DNA of 24,442 nucleotides, taken from positions 1 to 24,442 of IMG/VR virus record IMGVR_UViG_3300028422_001985; one strand, written 5' to 3'. Position 1 is the first letter of the stretch; each line of letters begins with the position of its first letter. Below are positions 13,264 to 20,157 of this stretch, piece after piece. The DNA is from a virus. The notes beneath the pieces were generated by a model. The model was not told where the DNA came from. It saw nothing but the letters and a program-made list of their open reading frames with translations, and did not search any database. A program made the position numbers and the translations under genes.

Positions 13264-14469
13264 ATGGCACGGACCGCAAACATCAAGTCGCGCGTTATCG
13301 ATATTAACGTTTTCCGCTCGATCGTTTCCCATCTTGAGGATACGGACGCGTGGCTTTCTTCCGTAGGGGAAAGCCAGTCGGTATTTACCGCGATGATGGA
13401 CGACCCGAAGGTTGAATCCCTCGTAAACAACCGGAAGGACCGGGTGCTTCAGATGCAGGGATCGTTCACCGACACGAAAAACAAGATGGTAAGCGAAGCG
13501 TGCGCGAAGCACCTCGGCTTCAATACCTTCCAGAAACTCAACCGGGTCCTTCTCAACGCCATCCCGTTCGGTATCGCCCTTTGCGAAGTGAACTGGGAGC
13601 TGAAGGACGGATTATACGTTCCCGAGTCTTTTACTCCAATCCCGAGAACCGCGATTTCATTTCCCAATTACGCATCCGATCCCTTCACCCCATGGCTTTC
13701 GGCCACGAGTAAGCCGCTCAGTGATCCTTTCAAATTCATGGTTCACCGGAACGATGCCGGAGACGGTAACGTATGGGGGCGCCCGGCCATTCGCTCATCG
13801 TACTGGGCGTGGAAGTTCAAGCGCCTCGGTTTCAAGTTCTGGATTATGGCTGCCGAGCGAATCGGCGTTCCTTCCATCCTCGCCATCTTCGAAGCCCGTA
13901 CCGACACTGACGCGGATGCCCGCGCAAAGACCCTGAACAATCTGATGGCCGAAATTGGCAGCGGGAGCACCGGAGCCCTCGGCAACGTGAAGGATATCAA
14001 GGTGGTGGAAAGCGCCATCGCTGACTTTGAAAAGATCGTGGATACCTGTAACGCCGAAATCGCCTATGGCATTACCGGACAAACCCTGACCACCAATCAG
14101 GCAGAATACGGCACGAAGGCGCAAGGGGAGCTTCACAGCAAGACCTATGATTCCACTACCTTCGGTGACGCATACCTCCTCCAGGAGACGGACCAGCGCC
14201 TGGTTGACTGGTTCTGCGAGATCAACTTTCCCGGCGAAGAGGTTCCGACCTATGATATAGATTCGACCGACTACGCCCCATGGGAAATCGTCAGGGACGC
14301 GATTGACCGCGGGGTGCCCGTTTCCCTTTCGTCGCTCTACGAGAAGAACCATCTTCCCAAGCCGAAAAACGAAGCCGATACCTTCTTGAAACCTGCGGGT
14401 TCCCCTGCGCCGATGTTCAGCGACCGAGGGAGCAACCGGGATTCTTTTTTTTTTCGGACGAGGCGGTAA
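13264..14469 (+). CDS. portal protein (DUF935, Mu gp29-like), 3' end at a poly-T tract
   Basis: This 401-aa protein matches the DUF935 portal family: an N-terminal 'DPKVESLVNNRKDRVLQMQGSF', a central 'NRVLLNAIPFGIALCEVNWEL', and 'AYGITGQTLTTNQAEYGTKAQGELH' in parts. Portals form the dodecameric DNA gate of the head. GAGGAG lies six bases before the ATG. The frame ends abruptly after a 10-T run as FFFRTRR. Family members are normally about 80-100 residues longer, and the missing C-terminal sequence is encoded at once in the -1 frame. The protein is therefore truncated by an indel or extended by frameshifting. Confidence 0.88.
   Translation: MARTANIKSRVIDINVFRSIVSHLEDTDAWLSSVGESQSVFTAMMDDPKVESLVNNRKDRVLQMQGSFTDTKNKMVSEACAKHLGFNTFQKLNRVLLNAIPFGIALCEVNWELKDGLYVPESFTPIPRTAISFPNYASDPFTPWLSATSKPLSDPFKFMVHRNDAGDGNVWGRPAIRSSYWAWKFKRLGFKFWIMAAERIGVPSILAIFEARTDTDADARAKTLNNLMAEIGSGSTGALGNVKDIKVVESAIADFEKIVDTCNAEIAYGITGQTLTTNQAEYGTKAQGELHSKTYDSTTFGDAYLLQETDQRLVDWFCEINFPGEEVPTYDIDSTDYAPWEIVRDAIDRGVPVSLSSLYEKNHLPKPKNEADTFLKPAGSPAPMFSDRGSNRDSFFFRTRR
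14445..14454 (+). other. 10-T tract, candidate -1 frameshift site
   Basis: Ten consecutive T residues are read in the portal frame as TCT TTT TTT TTT. A -1 slip on T-TTT-TTT (14448-14454) would continue at TCG 14454 into a 576-codon open frame. An SD-like AGGGAG (14427-14432) lies about 15 bases upstream, a position known to stimulate -1 shifts in bacteria. The zero-frame stop comes 12 bases after the tract. Confidence 0.55.
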
Positions 14470-16184
14470 AGAGCGAGATCGCTAAAGCTGACCGACTCGA
14501 CTCTATCGACGATCACGCTCGGACGTTCGTATCCGGGAGTTTCGCGCGGAGACTCCGGGGCTTTATCGATCAGATTATAGAAAAACCTGACTTGCTCGAT
14601 TCGGTTGAAGCGCTTCCGGTTGACTGGGAAGCAGCGATCGCTACGGCCGACCTTTTTACCCGATCGATTCTCATGGGCATCGATCACGCTCTTCCCACTT
14701 CACATAACTTTGCCGAGGATATCCCGGTGGAAGTGCTTTCATTCGAGGAAGCGGTCAAATACATGCGATCCCGTCTACCGCTTTCAGCTCGCGAGTACTA
14801 TGAACTCGACGACAAGATGCGGTACCGTGCCTTCGCCGTTTCCCGGCTTGCCGACGCCGATGCCGTAGCCCAGGTAAAAAAGTACCTTCAGAAGAGCCTT
14901 GACGAAGGCGGAACGCTCGATGACTTCCGTAAGTTCACCAATGAAGAGCTGCTTGACGCGACCGGGCTCGGCCAAACCGCCGGATGGTACTGGGAAACGG
15001 TATACCGCACCAACGTGCAGACGGCTTACAACGTCGGCCGGGCAATCGGTTTCGATTCGGCGCACCCCATCGCCCTTGAACTCATCGGCGTAAACGACCT
15101 CAGGCAAACCGAATTTTGCCGAAGTGTGACCGATCCACCGTTCCGCCGACCCTATGGGGATACAGTATGGGAAACCATGTGGCCGCCCTTTCATTTCAAC
15201 TGCCGCACGACAGTTCGGGGGATTTATGACCAGGAAGAGATTGACGGAGAGGGTGGTCCTGACAGGTTCTACACGATCGCTGGACAAGATGCCCCGGAAC
15301 CAGGATGGGGTTCAAACCCGCTCGACGGATCAGACTGGTGGGAGATGACCCCGGCCATGAAGAAGCGGGCCAAGAAAGCGAAGATCGACAAGGAAATCAA
15401 GAAAGCCCGTGAAGTCCTTGTGGAACAGCCGAAAAAGCTGGAATACCGGGAATCCCGGACGATCGCCGAGGCGAACAAGTTCGCGCGTAACGACCTTGGT
15501 CTGACCGGTTCCAGTTACTCGGGTTGCCACGTAGAAGCCGCGAATGAATGGAACCGGTCCCTTGTCAAGAACCTGAACCAGTTCCCGGAAGTCCAGGGCT
15601 TGCGCTACGTGGGATCCTTCGCCGATGCGAAAAAGAAATATACCGCTGCAAGAACCGAGACACTATTGGAGAAACTGAAAGCAGATTATCCAGGGTTCAG
15701 TGAAGAGACGCTGCGAAAGAGCGCCAAGAAGATGGCCAGGAAAGCGGCGGAACAGACCTATGTTTCATCGGCCCATGGACTGATGTATTACGGTGACATT
15801 GACGAGATCAAAGGTATCGCGCTCAATGACCGTCTTGCCTCAAATCCGGAATGGCACCGAATGCTGCGTAAACGAGAGGTCAATAATAGGTACAAGGTCA
15901 TCGGAGGGGATAGCATCGGGGCGATCGCAGATCATGAGTTTGGGCACGTTCTGGACAACTGGCTCGACATCAGCGATAATTCCGATGTGCAGCGAATTTT
16001 CTCCAAGCTCAAGGCCGATGACGGCGTGGAGTTGCTTTCGGGTTACGGGACTTCAAACATTCATGAAATGATTGCCGAAAGCTGGGCAGAATGGCGGAAC
16101 AATCCGGTACCGCGAGAGACGGCAACGAGCGTCGCAGAAATAATCTTGAGGAGGTACGCCGAATGGAAAAAGCAGAATTCATAG
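14454..16184 (+). CDS. portal C-terminus + MuF head protein + C-terminal metallopeptidase toxin-like domain
   Basis: This open frame has no good start of its own; its first start-like codon is TTG 14592 without a ribosome site. The first 75 or so codons encode the DUF935 C-terminal region ('RRLRGFIDQIIEKPDLLD'). Next comes a MuF/gp30 domain: 'TLDDFRKF', 'TVYRTNVQTAYNVGRAIGF' and 'WPPFHFNCR'. The last 230 residues form a separate domain with HEFGH (bases 15933-15947; residues 448-452 counted from 14592), a zinc-peptidase motif, and 'IHEMIAESWAEW', a likely third ligand (Glu492 or Glu496). MuF proteins with C-terminal toxin domains are a known polymorphic-toxin class of temperate phages. A -1 shift would give a portal-MuF-toxin fusion of about 973 aa. 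A true gene split, with an undetected internal start, is the alternative. Confidence 0.8.
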   Translation, partial: SDEAVKSEIAKADRLDSIDDHARTFVSGSFARRLRGFIDQIIEKPDLLDSVEALPVDWEAAIATADLFTRSILMGIDHALPTSHNFAEDIPVEVLSFEEAVKYMRSRLPLSAREYYELDDKMRYRAFAVSRLADADAVAQVKKYLQKSLDEGGTLDDFRKFTNEELLDATGLGQTAGWYWETVYRTNVQTAYNVGRAIGFDSAHPIALELIGVNDLRQTEFCRSVTDPPFRRPYGDTVWETMWPPFHFNCRTTVRGIYDQEEIDGEGGPDRFYTIAGQDAPEPGWGSNPLDGSDWWEMTPAMKKRAKKAKIDKEIKKAREVLVEQPKKLEYRESRTIAEANKFARNDLGLTGSSYSGCHVEAANEWNRSLVKNLNQFPEVQGLRYVGSFADAKKKYTAARTETLLEKLKADYPGFSEETLRKSAKKMARKAAEQTYVSSAHGLMYYGDIDEIKGIALNDRLASNPEWHRMLRKREVNNRYKVIGGDSIGAIADHEFGHVLDNWLDISDNSDVQRIFSKLKADDGVELLSGYGTSNIHEMIAESWAEWRNNPVPRETATSVAEIILRRYAEWKKQNS

Positions 16185-16330
16185 AGAAAGCCGGAGCGGC
16201 TGGTGCCGACCAGGAGTTTATCGATTGGGCTATCAAGTTCCACGAGGAAGACGGGGGCGAAGGTTTTCATATGCCCTACGAGATCATCCTTGATGAATAC
16301 CAAGCGACCAAAAAAACATATGTTTCCTGA
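16163..16330 (+). CDS. 55-aa acidic protein overlapping the MuF gene, immunity candidate
   Basis: A strong GAGGAGG (16148-16154) eight bases before ATG 16163, inside the last codons of the MuF gene, starts a 55-aa acidic protein (MEKAEFIEKAGAAGADQEFIDW...). It overlaps the MuF stop by 22 bases and is followed seven bases later by a terminator. Small acidic genes coupled to the 3' end of toxin genes are often immunity proteins. Here that is inference from position, size and charge; no known family is recognised. Confidence 0.65.
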   Translation: MEKAEFIEKAGAAGADQEFIDWAIKFHEEDGGEGFHMPYEIILDEYQATKKTYVS

Positions 16331-16336
16331 CGATCT

Positions 16337-16362
16337 ACCGGCTGCCTTCAGCCGGTTTTTTT
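16337..16362 (+). terminator. intrinsic terminator after the MuF unit
   Basis: ACCGGCTG (16337-16344) pairs perfectly with CAGCCGGT (16349-16356) around CCTT, followed by seven T residues. It closes the lysis-packaging-MuF transcription unit. Confidence 0.92.
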
Positions 16363-16620
16363 ATGCCCAAACCGGGGCAACCCCGGAAAATCATCTTTTC
16401 GGCCTCACCTGACGGCTGGGATATCAAGCAAATACCCCCTTTTCAACGATAATTCACCGTTGAATGGCAATTTTCCGTCAAAATGCGTCCATCCGGGCGT
16501 TTTGCTTCCTGACCCCCTCTTAAAATCCATTTTCGGAATTTTACCTTTTCCCTCATTTCTCCCCAGAAAAGCCCGTCATGCACCCCCTCGTGAGAAAGTA
16601 TCTACGAGGAGGTTGAGACG
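16363..16620 (+). promoter_or_regulatory. non-coding region before the I protease, candidate late promoter (PI-like)
   Basis: No convincing gene lies in these 258 bases; one 29-codon frame at 16363 lacks a ribosome site. The region contains a CCGGGG-CAA-CCCCGG hairpin (16372-16386), an inverted repeat TTCAACG/CGTTGAA (16442-16464) and three copies of ACCCCCT (16434, 16512, 16582). TAAAAT at 16521-16526 could be a -10 box and has no -35. In Mu the activator-dependent promoter PI sits at exactly this point, before gene I. Confidence 0.45.
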
Positions 16621-17538
16621 GTGAGAAAACTCAGAACCCTGCAGCTTGCCCGCGTGGGAAAGTTCGGGCAGGACGGAGCGGAAATTACCAAGGCCGACCT
16701 CGCGGAAGTAGCCGAAACGTTCACCCCGAAGCGCCCGGTCACGGTCGGGCATGACGGCGCGAAGACGGATATGGAGCCGAAGTTCGGCGACGTGTTCGCG
16801 GTCGCGCTTGCGGAAGGCGGGAACGTACTCAACGGCGAAGTCGCTTTCCGCCCCGAGGTGGAGGGGCTTTATTCCGACGGGTACTACGACGGGTGGTCGG
16901 TTTCGATCCCCCGACGCGCTTCCGACGGGAAACGGTATCTTCACCATCTCGCGATTCTCGGCGCTACCCCGCCGAAGATTCCGGGGCTGGAAGAACTGTC
17001 CGCGGTCGACATCAACTACGGCGACGGCGATGTCGTCGCGAACTTTCAGTTTTCGGGCAAGATCCCGGAGGAGGAAGAAAAAGTGGATCCTAAAGACAGA
17101 AGGATTGCTGATCTGGAGGCTGAAAACGCAGCCCTCAAGAAGAAACCCGCCGAGGTGGCACCGGTTGCGACTCCGGCGGCAGAATCGGCGTCTGCCGCTG
17201 ACGCTACCAAAGACGCGGCGTTCGCTGACCAGATGAAGAAGATGTCGGGTGAGCTGCTGGAAAGCCGCGTGAACAACTTCGAAGGACGGATCAAGGACAA
17301 GGTGCCCGCCGGGATACTCCCCAAGGCGCGGGAGCTTGCCAAGCGGATCGGTGATTCCGATGCATTCGAGTTCGCCGACGGCGACAAGAAACGCAGCGCT
17401 CGGCCCATCGAGGTTCTGGAGGAAATCCTTTCCGCCTGGCCCCAGATGAATCTCGGCCCGAGCGACAACGACTATTCGGACGCGAAAGGCCCCGACGGGA
17501 AGCCGATCGACTGGAACGCGCTCGCCGCCAAGGCGTAA
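16621..17538 (+). CDS. Mu I-like prohead protease with C-terminal scaffold
   Basis: This 305-aa protein matches the Mu gpI protease family. His44 in 'VTVGHD' and Ser93 in 'YDGWSVSI' are candidate catalytic residues, and 'YLHHLAILGATPPKIPGL' is the family's conserved strand. After residue 155 the sequence changes to a charged helical, Ala/Pro-rich stretch typical of internal scaffolds. The protease matures the prohead and removes the scaffold. The start is GTG with AGGAGG eight bases upstream, after a non-coding gap likely to hold its own promoter. Confidence 0.85.
   Translation: MRKLRTLQLARVGKFGQDGAEITKADLAEVAETFTPKRPVTVGHDGAKTDMEPKFGDVFAVALAEGGNVLNGEVAFRPEVEGLYSDGYYDGWSVSIPRRASDGKRYLHHLAILGATPPKIPGLEELSAVDINYGDGDVVANFQFSGKIPEEEEKVDPKDRRIADLEAENAALKKKPAEVAPVATPAAESASAADATKDAAFADQMKKMSGELLESRVNNFEGRIKDKVPAGILPKARELAKRIGDSDAFEFADGDKKRSARPIEVLEEILSAWPQMNLGPSDNDYSDAKGPDGKPIDWNALAAKA
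17083..17538 (+). CDS. nested scaffold protein, in-frame internal start
   Basis: GTG 17083 lies in the protease frame, eight bases after AGGAGG in a purine-rich run (17067-17077). It would yield a separate 151-aa C-terminal product (DPKDRRIADLEAENAALKKK onward) made of coiled-coil and low-complexity sequence. Mu Z (inside I) and lambda Nu3 (inside C) are scaffold proteins made this way. The acidic linker EEEEK that the site encodes is compatible with both roles, so chance is not excluded. Confidence 0.6.
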   Translation: MDPKDRRIADLEAENAALKKKPAEVAPVATPAAESASAADATKDAAFADQMKKMSGELLESRVNNFEGRIKDKVPAGILPKARELAKRIGDSDAFEFADGDKKRSARPIEVLEEILSAWPQMNLGPSDNDYSDAKGPDGKPIDWNALAAKA

Positions 17539-17555
17539 GGCGATAAGGAGGAATC

Positions 17556-17942
17556 ATGGTAGCTTACGAAAACACGGAAACCGCCGCAGGCGATCGCGGC
17601 GTGGTCGCACCGGGGCATCCCCCCATGCTGGATACTATCGTCCTTACGGACGAGACGGCAGTATTCAACGCTGGTACGGTCTTGCGAAAGTCGACCGGCG
17701 TCGATACCTACGAGGCGGCGGCTCCGGCCGATACCTTGGTCGAGGGCGCGACGTGCGTTCTCATCCAGGATACCGACGGTAAGAACCCGGAGTACCAGGG
17801 CCTTTTCCACGGCATGGTCGTTTCCGGCCGCCTCATCGACGCGAGCGGAGCCGATCCGGTCGCGGCGGGGGACACGCTCAAGGGGAAACTCCCCGCCATC
17901 GGCATTCACCTTACCCAGCTTTTCGTTGGGGAAGAGCAGTAG
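17556..17942 (+). CDS. head decoration protein-like (lambda gpD type)
   Basis: This 128-aa protein lies between protease and major capsid genes, the usual place of the decoration protein. It is beta-rich with a run of short strands ('TIVLTDETAVFNAGTVLRK', 'CVLIQDTDG', 'GMVVSGRLIDASG') similar in type to lambda D-like proteins that trimerise on the capsid surface. AAGGAGG precedes the ATG. Length agrees with the family (about 110-130 aa). Confidence 0.72.
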   Translation: MVAYENTETAAGDRGVVAPGHPPMLDTIVLTDETAVFNAGTVLRKSTGVDTYEAAAPADTLVEGATCVLIQDTDGKNPEYQGLFHGMVVSGRLIDASGADPVAAGDTLKGKLPAIGIHLTQLFVGEEQ

Positions 17943-17952
17943 GAGATAGAAC

Positions 17953-18903
17953 ATGCCCATCATCATTAAACCCGAAGACGTCGCCCGAGTGATCAGTGCT
18001 GCCGCCCCGGAAACTTCGAACGCCCGCAAGTATTTCACCAGGGCGATCAACCGGAACTCGACCCAGATCGCGATTTCCGACATCAAGAAGACCGTGGGGA
18101 ATATCCCGGTCATCGCCCGCGGCGGAAACGGCGTTCGCCCGACCCACCGCGCCGACGTTACCGCCGTGATCCCCATGGCGATCGAGATCGACGACGTGCT
18201 CACCGCCGTCCAGATGGACGAGTACGAACGCGCCACCGGGCTCGGCAAGCAGCAGGTTATCGATACCCTTCTCGGGTACTGGTTCGAAGTCGTTCGCCGC
18301 ACCACCCGCGCTCTTTGCGCCCAGGCTCACAAGGGAAGCATCGATTACATGATGCAGGCCGGTGACGAGATGGTACGGTACCAGGTCGAATACGGCACCG
18401 TGACCGGTAAAACCGACGCGACGGCGGTCGCGAGCCTCAAGGCTGGCCAGATCATCACGGCGATGGAAAGCCTGATCGACGTGATCAACGGGAACGGAAT
18501 CGGCGGGGACGTAGAGTTCGTGGCCGAATCGTCGGTCTACTCCCAGCTCATCGAGGTCGCCTCGGCCCAGAAGAGCCTCCCCGTGACCATGGGTAGCGGG
18601 TTCATCGATTTCGGCGGATACCGGGTCATGCGCGACAACGACGTATGGCAGGATATCGCGGAGAACGGCACCAAGAGCACCAAGCGTATGCTCGCTACCG
18701 GCGAACTCCTCGCCCGCGCGGTCAACGCCGGTCAAGAGCTGGATTTCCTCCGCGTGGACGACACTGTCGCCCGCGAGGCCATGCCCATGTACTCCTTCAC
18801 CAAGGAACGGAACGACCAGCGCGGTACCGACCTCTACGTGAAGTCGAAGCCCTTCCCCCTCGTGAACGTGAAGGGGCTCGCGGTCATGAAGTTCGGCGCG
18901 TAA
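17953..18903 (+). CDS. major capsid protein (phage E-type)
   Basis: This 316-aa protein has the features of the HK97-fold major capsid proteins of the GpE class: N-terminal arm, 'RADVTAVIPMAIEIDDVLTAVQ' in parts, 'SGFIDFGGYRVMRDN', and a C-terminal 'REAMPMYSFTKERNDQRGTDLYVKSKP' region, split here. It forms the icosahedral shell. It starts with AGGAG before the ATG. Codon usage is strongly GC-ending, as expected for a highly expressed gene in this phage. Confidence 0.88.
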   Translation: MPIIIKPEDVARVISAAAPETSNARKYFTRAINRNSTQIAISDIKKTVGNIPVIARGGNGVRPTHRADVTAVIPMAIEIDDVLTAVQMDEYERATGLGKQQVIDTLLGYWFEVVRRTTRALCAQAHKGSIDYMMQAGDEMVRYQVEYGTVTGKTDATAVASLKAGQIITAMESLIDVINGNGIGGDVEFVAESSVYSQLIEVASAQKSLPVTMGSGFIDFGGYRVMRDNDVWQDIAENGTKSTKRMLATGELLARAVNAGQELDFLRVDDTVAREAMPMYSFTKERNDQRGTDLYVKSKPFPLVNVKGLAVMKFGA

Positions 18904-18922
18904 CTGGACGCGTACATAACAA

Positions 18923-18952
18923 GGCCGTCCGCCGTCATCCTGGCGGGCGGTC
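18923..18952 (+). terminator. GC-rich hairpin after the capsid gene (attenuator-like)
   Basis: GGCCGTCCGCC (18923-18933) pairs with GGCGGGCGGTC (18942-18952) with G-U wobbles, around an 8-base loop, in the 76-base gap after the capsid gene. There is no T-tract, only CAATTTC, so it is probably a partial terminator, or protects the capsid mRNA 3' end, rather than a full stop. Confidence 0.4.
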
Positions 18953-18979
18953 AATTTCAAATCGAATGAGGAAAACTAC

Positions 18980-19396
18980 ATGAATACCCTTTTTGCCTTC
19001 CTTGCCATCGTTATCACCACTTCAATCTTCGTGATCGCCTGCATTCAGGTTGCGAACAAACTCGGCCCTGTTTTTTCCAGGGGCGAAAGAATTGCCGGAA
19101 CGCTCTTGGATACTAGGACTTCCAACGCGATCGAAACCGATCCGATTCAGGATCAGTTGACGGCCCTGGCCGACCGGCTCGATCATCTTACCGAACTATT
19201 GGTCGCCGTTCTCGATATGGCGAAAATCGAGGAACAGGCAGAACAAGCCGCCGTGGCGTCACCTCCCGTTTCTTCCGCTCCGAAAGCTGCGAAGGGAGCA
19301 GGACAGGCTATTCGGCGCAGACCCGCACCGGCCCCCGCCCGTGTCGGTAACGGAAGGCGAAAAATTACCGCGCCCACGGAAGGCGCTCCCGCGTGA
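18980..19396 (+). CDS. membrane-anchored protein of unknown function between capsid and connector genes
   Basis: This 138-aa protein has an N-terminal membrane segment (about residues 3-25, 'LFAFLAIVITTSIFVIACIQV'), a helical section ('LTALADRLDHLTELLVAVLDM') and a long Ala/Pro/Arg-rich tail likely to be disordered. GAGG stands eight bases before the ATG, and a terminator follows. No family is recognised. A membrane protein here is unusual for a head-assembly block, so it may be a late cargo or lysis-related gene. Confidence 0.7.
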   Translation: MNTLFAFLAIVITTSIFVIACIQVANKLGPVFSRGERIAGTLLDTRTSNAIETDPIQDQLTALADRLDHLTELLVAVLDMAKIEEQAEQAAVASPPVSSAPKAAKGAGQAIRRRPAPAPARVGNGRRKITAPTEGAPA

Positions 19397-19414
19397 AAGA
19401 CGCGGCATAGAATG

Positions 19415-19447
19415 GGGATGGCCAGTAAAAGGCCATCCCTTTTTTTT
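19415..19447 (+). terminator. intrinsic terminator in the head region
   Basis: GGGATGGCC (19415-19423) pairs perfectly with GGCCATCCC (19431-19439) around AGTAAAA, followed by eight T residues, an A and four more T residues. It separates the capsid unit from the connector/tail genes. Confidence 0.93.
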
Positions 19448-19479
19448 ATTTTAAGCTGGCGATGAAAAGGACGGTGACT

Positions 19480-19758
19480 ATGACCGGAAGAAGGATAGCC
19501 GACCGCGAGGACGGTCGATTGGACGGAATCGAACCGGGAGACTATTGGCGGAATACCATGAACGGAAAATTTTACGCCGCCTGCCCGGTCCGTGATTCGA
19601 ATGGAGGCTTGGTGCTCGGCGGGCTCGGAAAGCATCAGATCACGGAGCACGAAGACGGAACTATTACCGTTTCTCCGTCCATCCTGGTTATGGGCGGACC
19701 TGGATTAACCGAGGAACTATACCATGGTTTCCTGGAACGTGGCGTCTGGAGGAATTAA
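19480..19758 (+). CDS. small protein, weakly DUF6527-like, unknown function
   Basis: This 92-aa protein has 'GKFYAACPVRDSNGG', 'EDGTITVSPSILV' and a C-terminal 'LYHGFLERGVW'. The pattern (CP..., then H..tisPSI, then HGFI.nG.w) recalls DUF6527-type phage proteins, but only one cysteine is present, so a metal site is doubtful. I prefer ATG 19480, eight bases after AAAGGA; ATG 19462 adds six residues and has no site. It follows a terminator, so it needs readthrough or its own promoter. Confidence 0.65.
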   Translation: MTGRRIADREDGRLDGIEPGDYWRNTMNGKFYAACPVRDSNGGLVLGGLGKHQITEHEDGTITVSPSILVMGGPGLTEELYHGFLERGVWRN

Positions 19759-19776
19759 TCCGGGGAGGATGAAGAA

Positions 19777-20157
19777 ATGGCATTAACGGTCGATGACGTA
19801 AAAAAGGAACTGCCCCCGCAGGACTACCGCACGATGACCCTGGGCGACGACTCAGTGGCGGAACGCTGCCTTACCCGTGCGACGCTTTGGGTTAAGGGAA
19901 AGGTTGCTTCGACTGGAACGGAGTTTAACGAGGAAGACGTGATCGTCATGGAATGCATATTGAAGCGCGCCGTGTACGAGCTGTTTTCGTTCGTGGGTCA
20001 GGAATCGCGGGCCAAGATGAAAGAGCGCGACGTGGAAGACCTCATCGAATCTTACTTCGGCGATATCAAAACCAAGAACGACACGGCCACTGCTTCCGGT
20101 TCAGGACCAGCGGCGGGGTATATTTCAAAACCGTCGGTTCCAAGGTATGGGCGTTAA
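19777..20157 (+). CDS. gp36-like head-tail connector (DUF1320)
   Basis: This 126-aa protein begins 'MALTVDDVKKELPP', has a helical core ('ECILKRAVYELFSFVGQESRAKMK' in two parts) and a C-terminal Gly/Pro-rich tail. Pattern and position match the Mu gp36/DUF1320 family of adaptors that join portal and tail. GGGAGG precedes the ATG, and it overlaps the next gene by 11 bases. Confidence 0.82.
   Translation: MALTVDDVKKELPPQDYRTMTLGDDSVAERCLTRATLWVKGKVASTGTEFNEEDVIVMECILKRAVYELFSFVGQESRAKMKERDVEDLIESYFGDIKTKNDTATASGSGPAAGYISKPSVPRYGR

Noticed and set aside
16363-16452. 29-codon frame after the MuF terminator
   Set aside because: It starts in the T-tract of a terminator without a ribosome site and has no recognisable feature.
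17911-18960. 349-aa minus-strand frame antisense to the major capsid gene
   Set aside because: It is a by-product of strong GC-ending codon use in the capsid gene, has no ribosome site or domain, and gives an Asp/His/Val-rich composition typical of a shadow frame.
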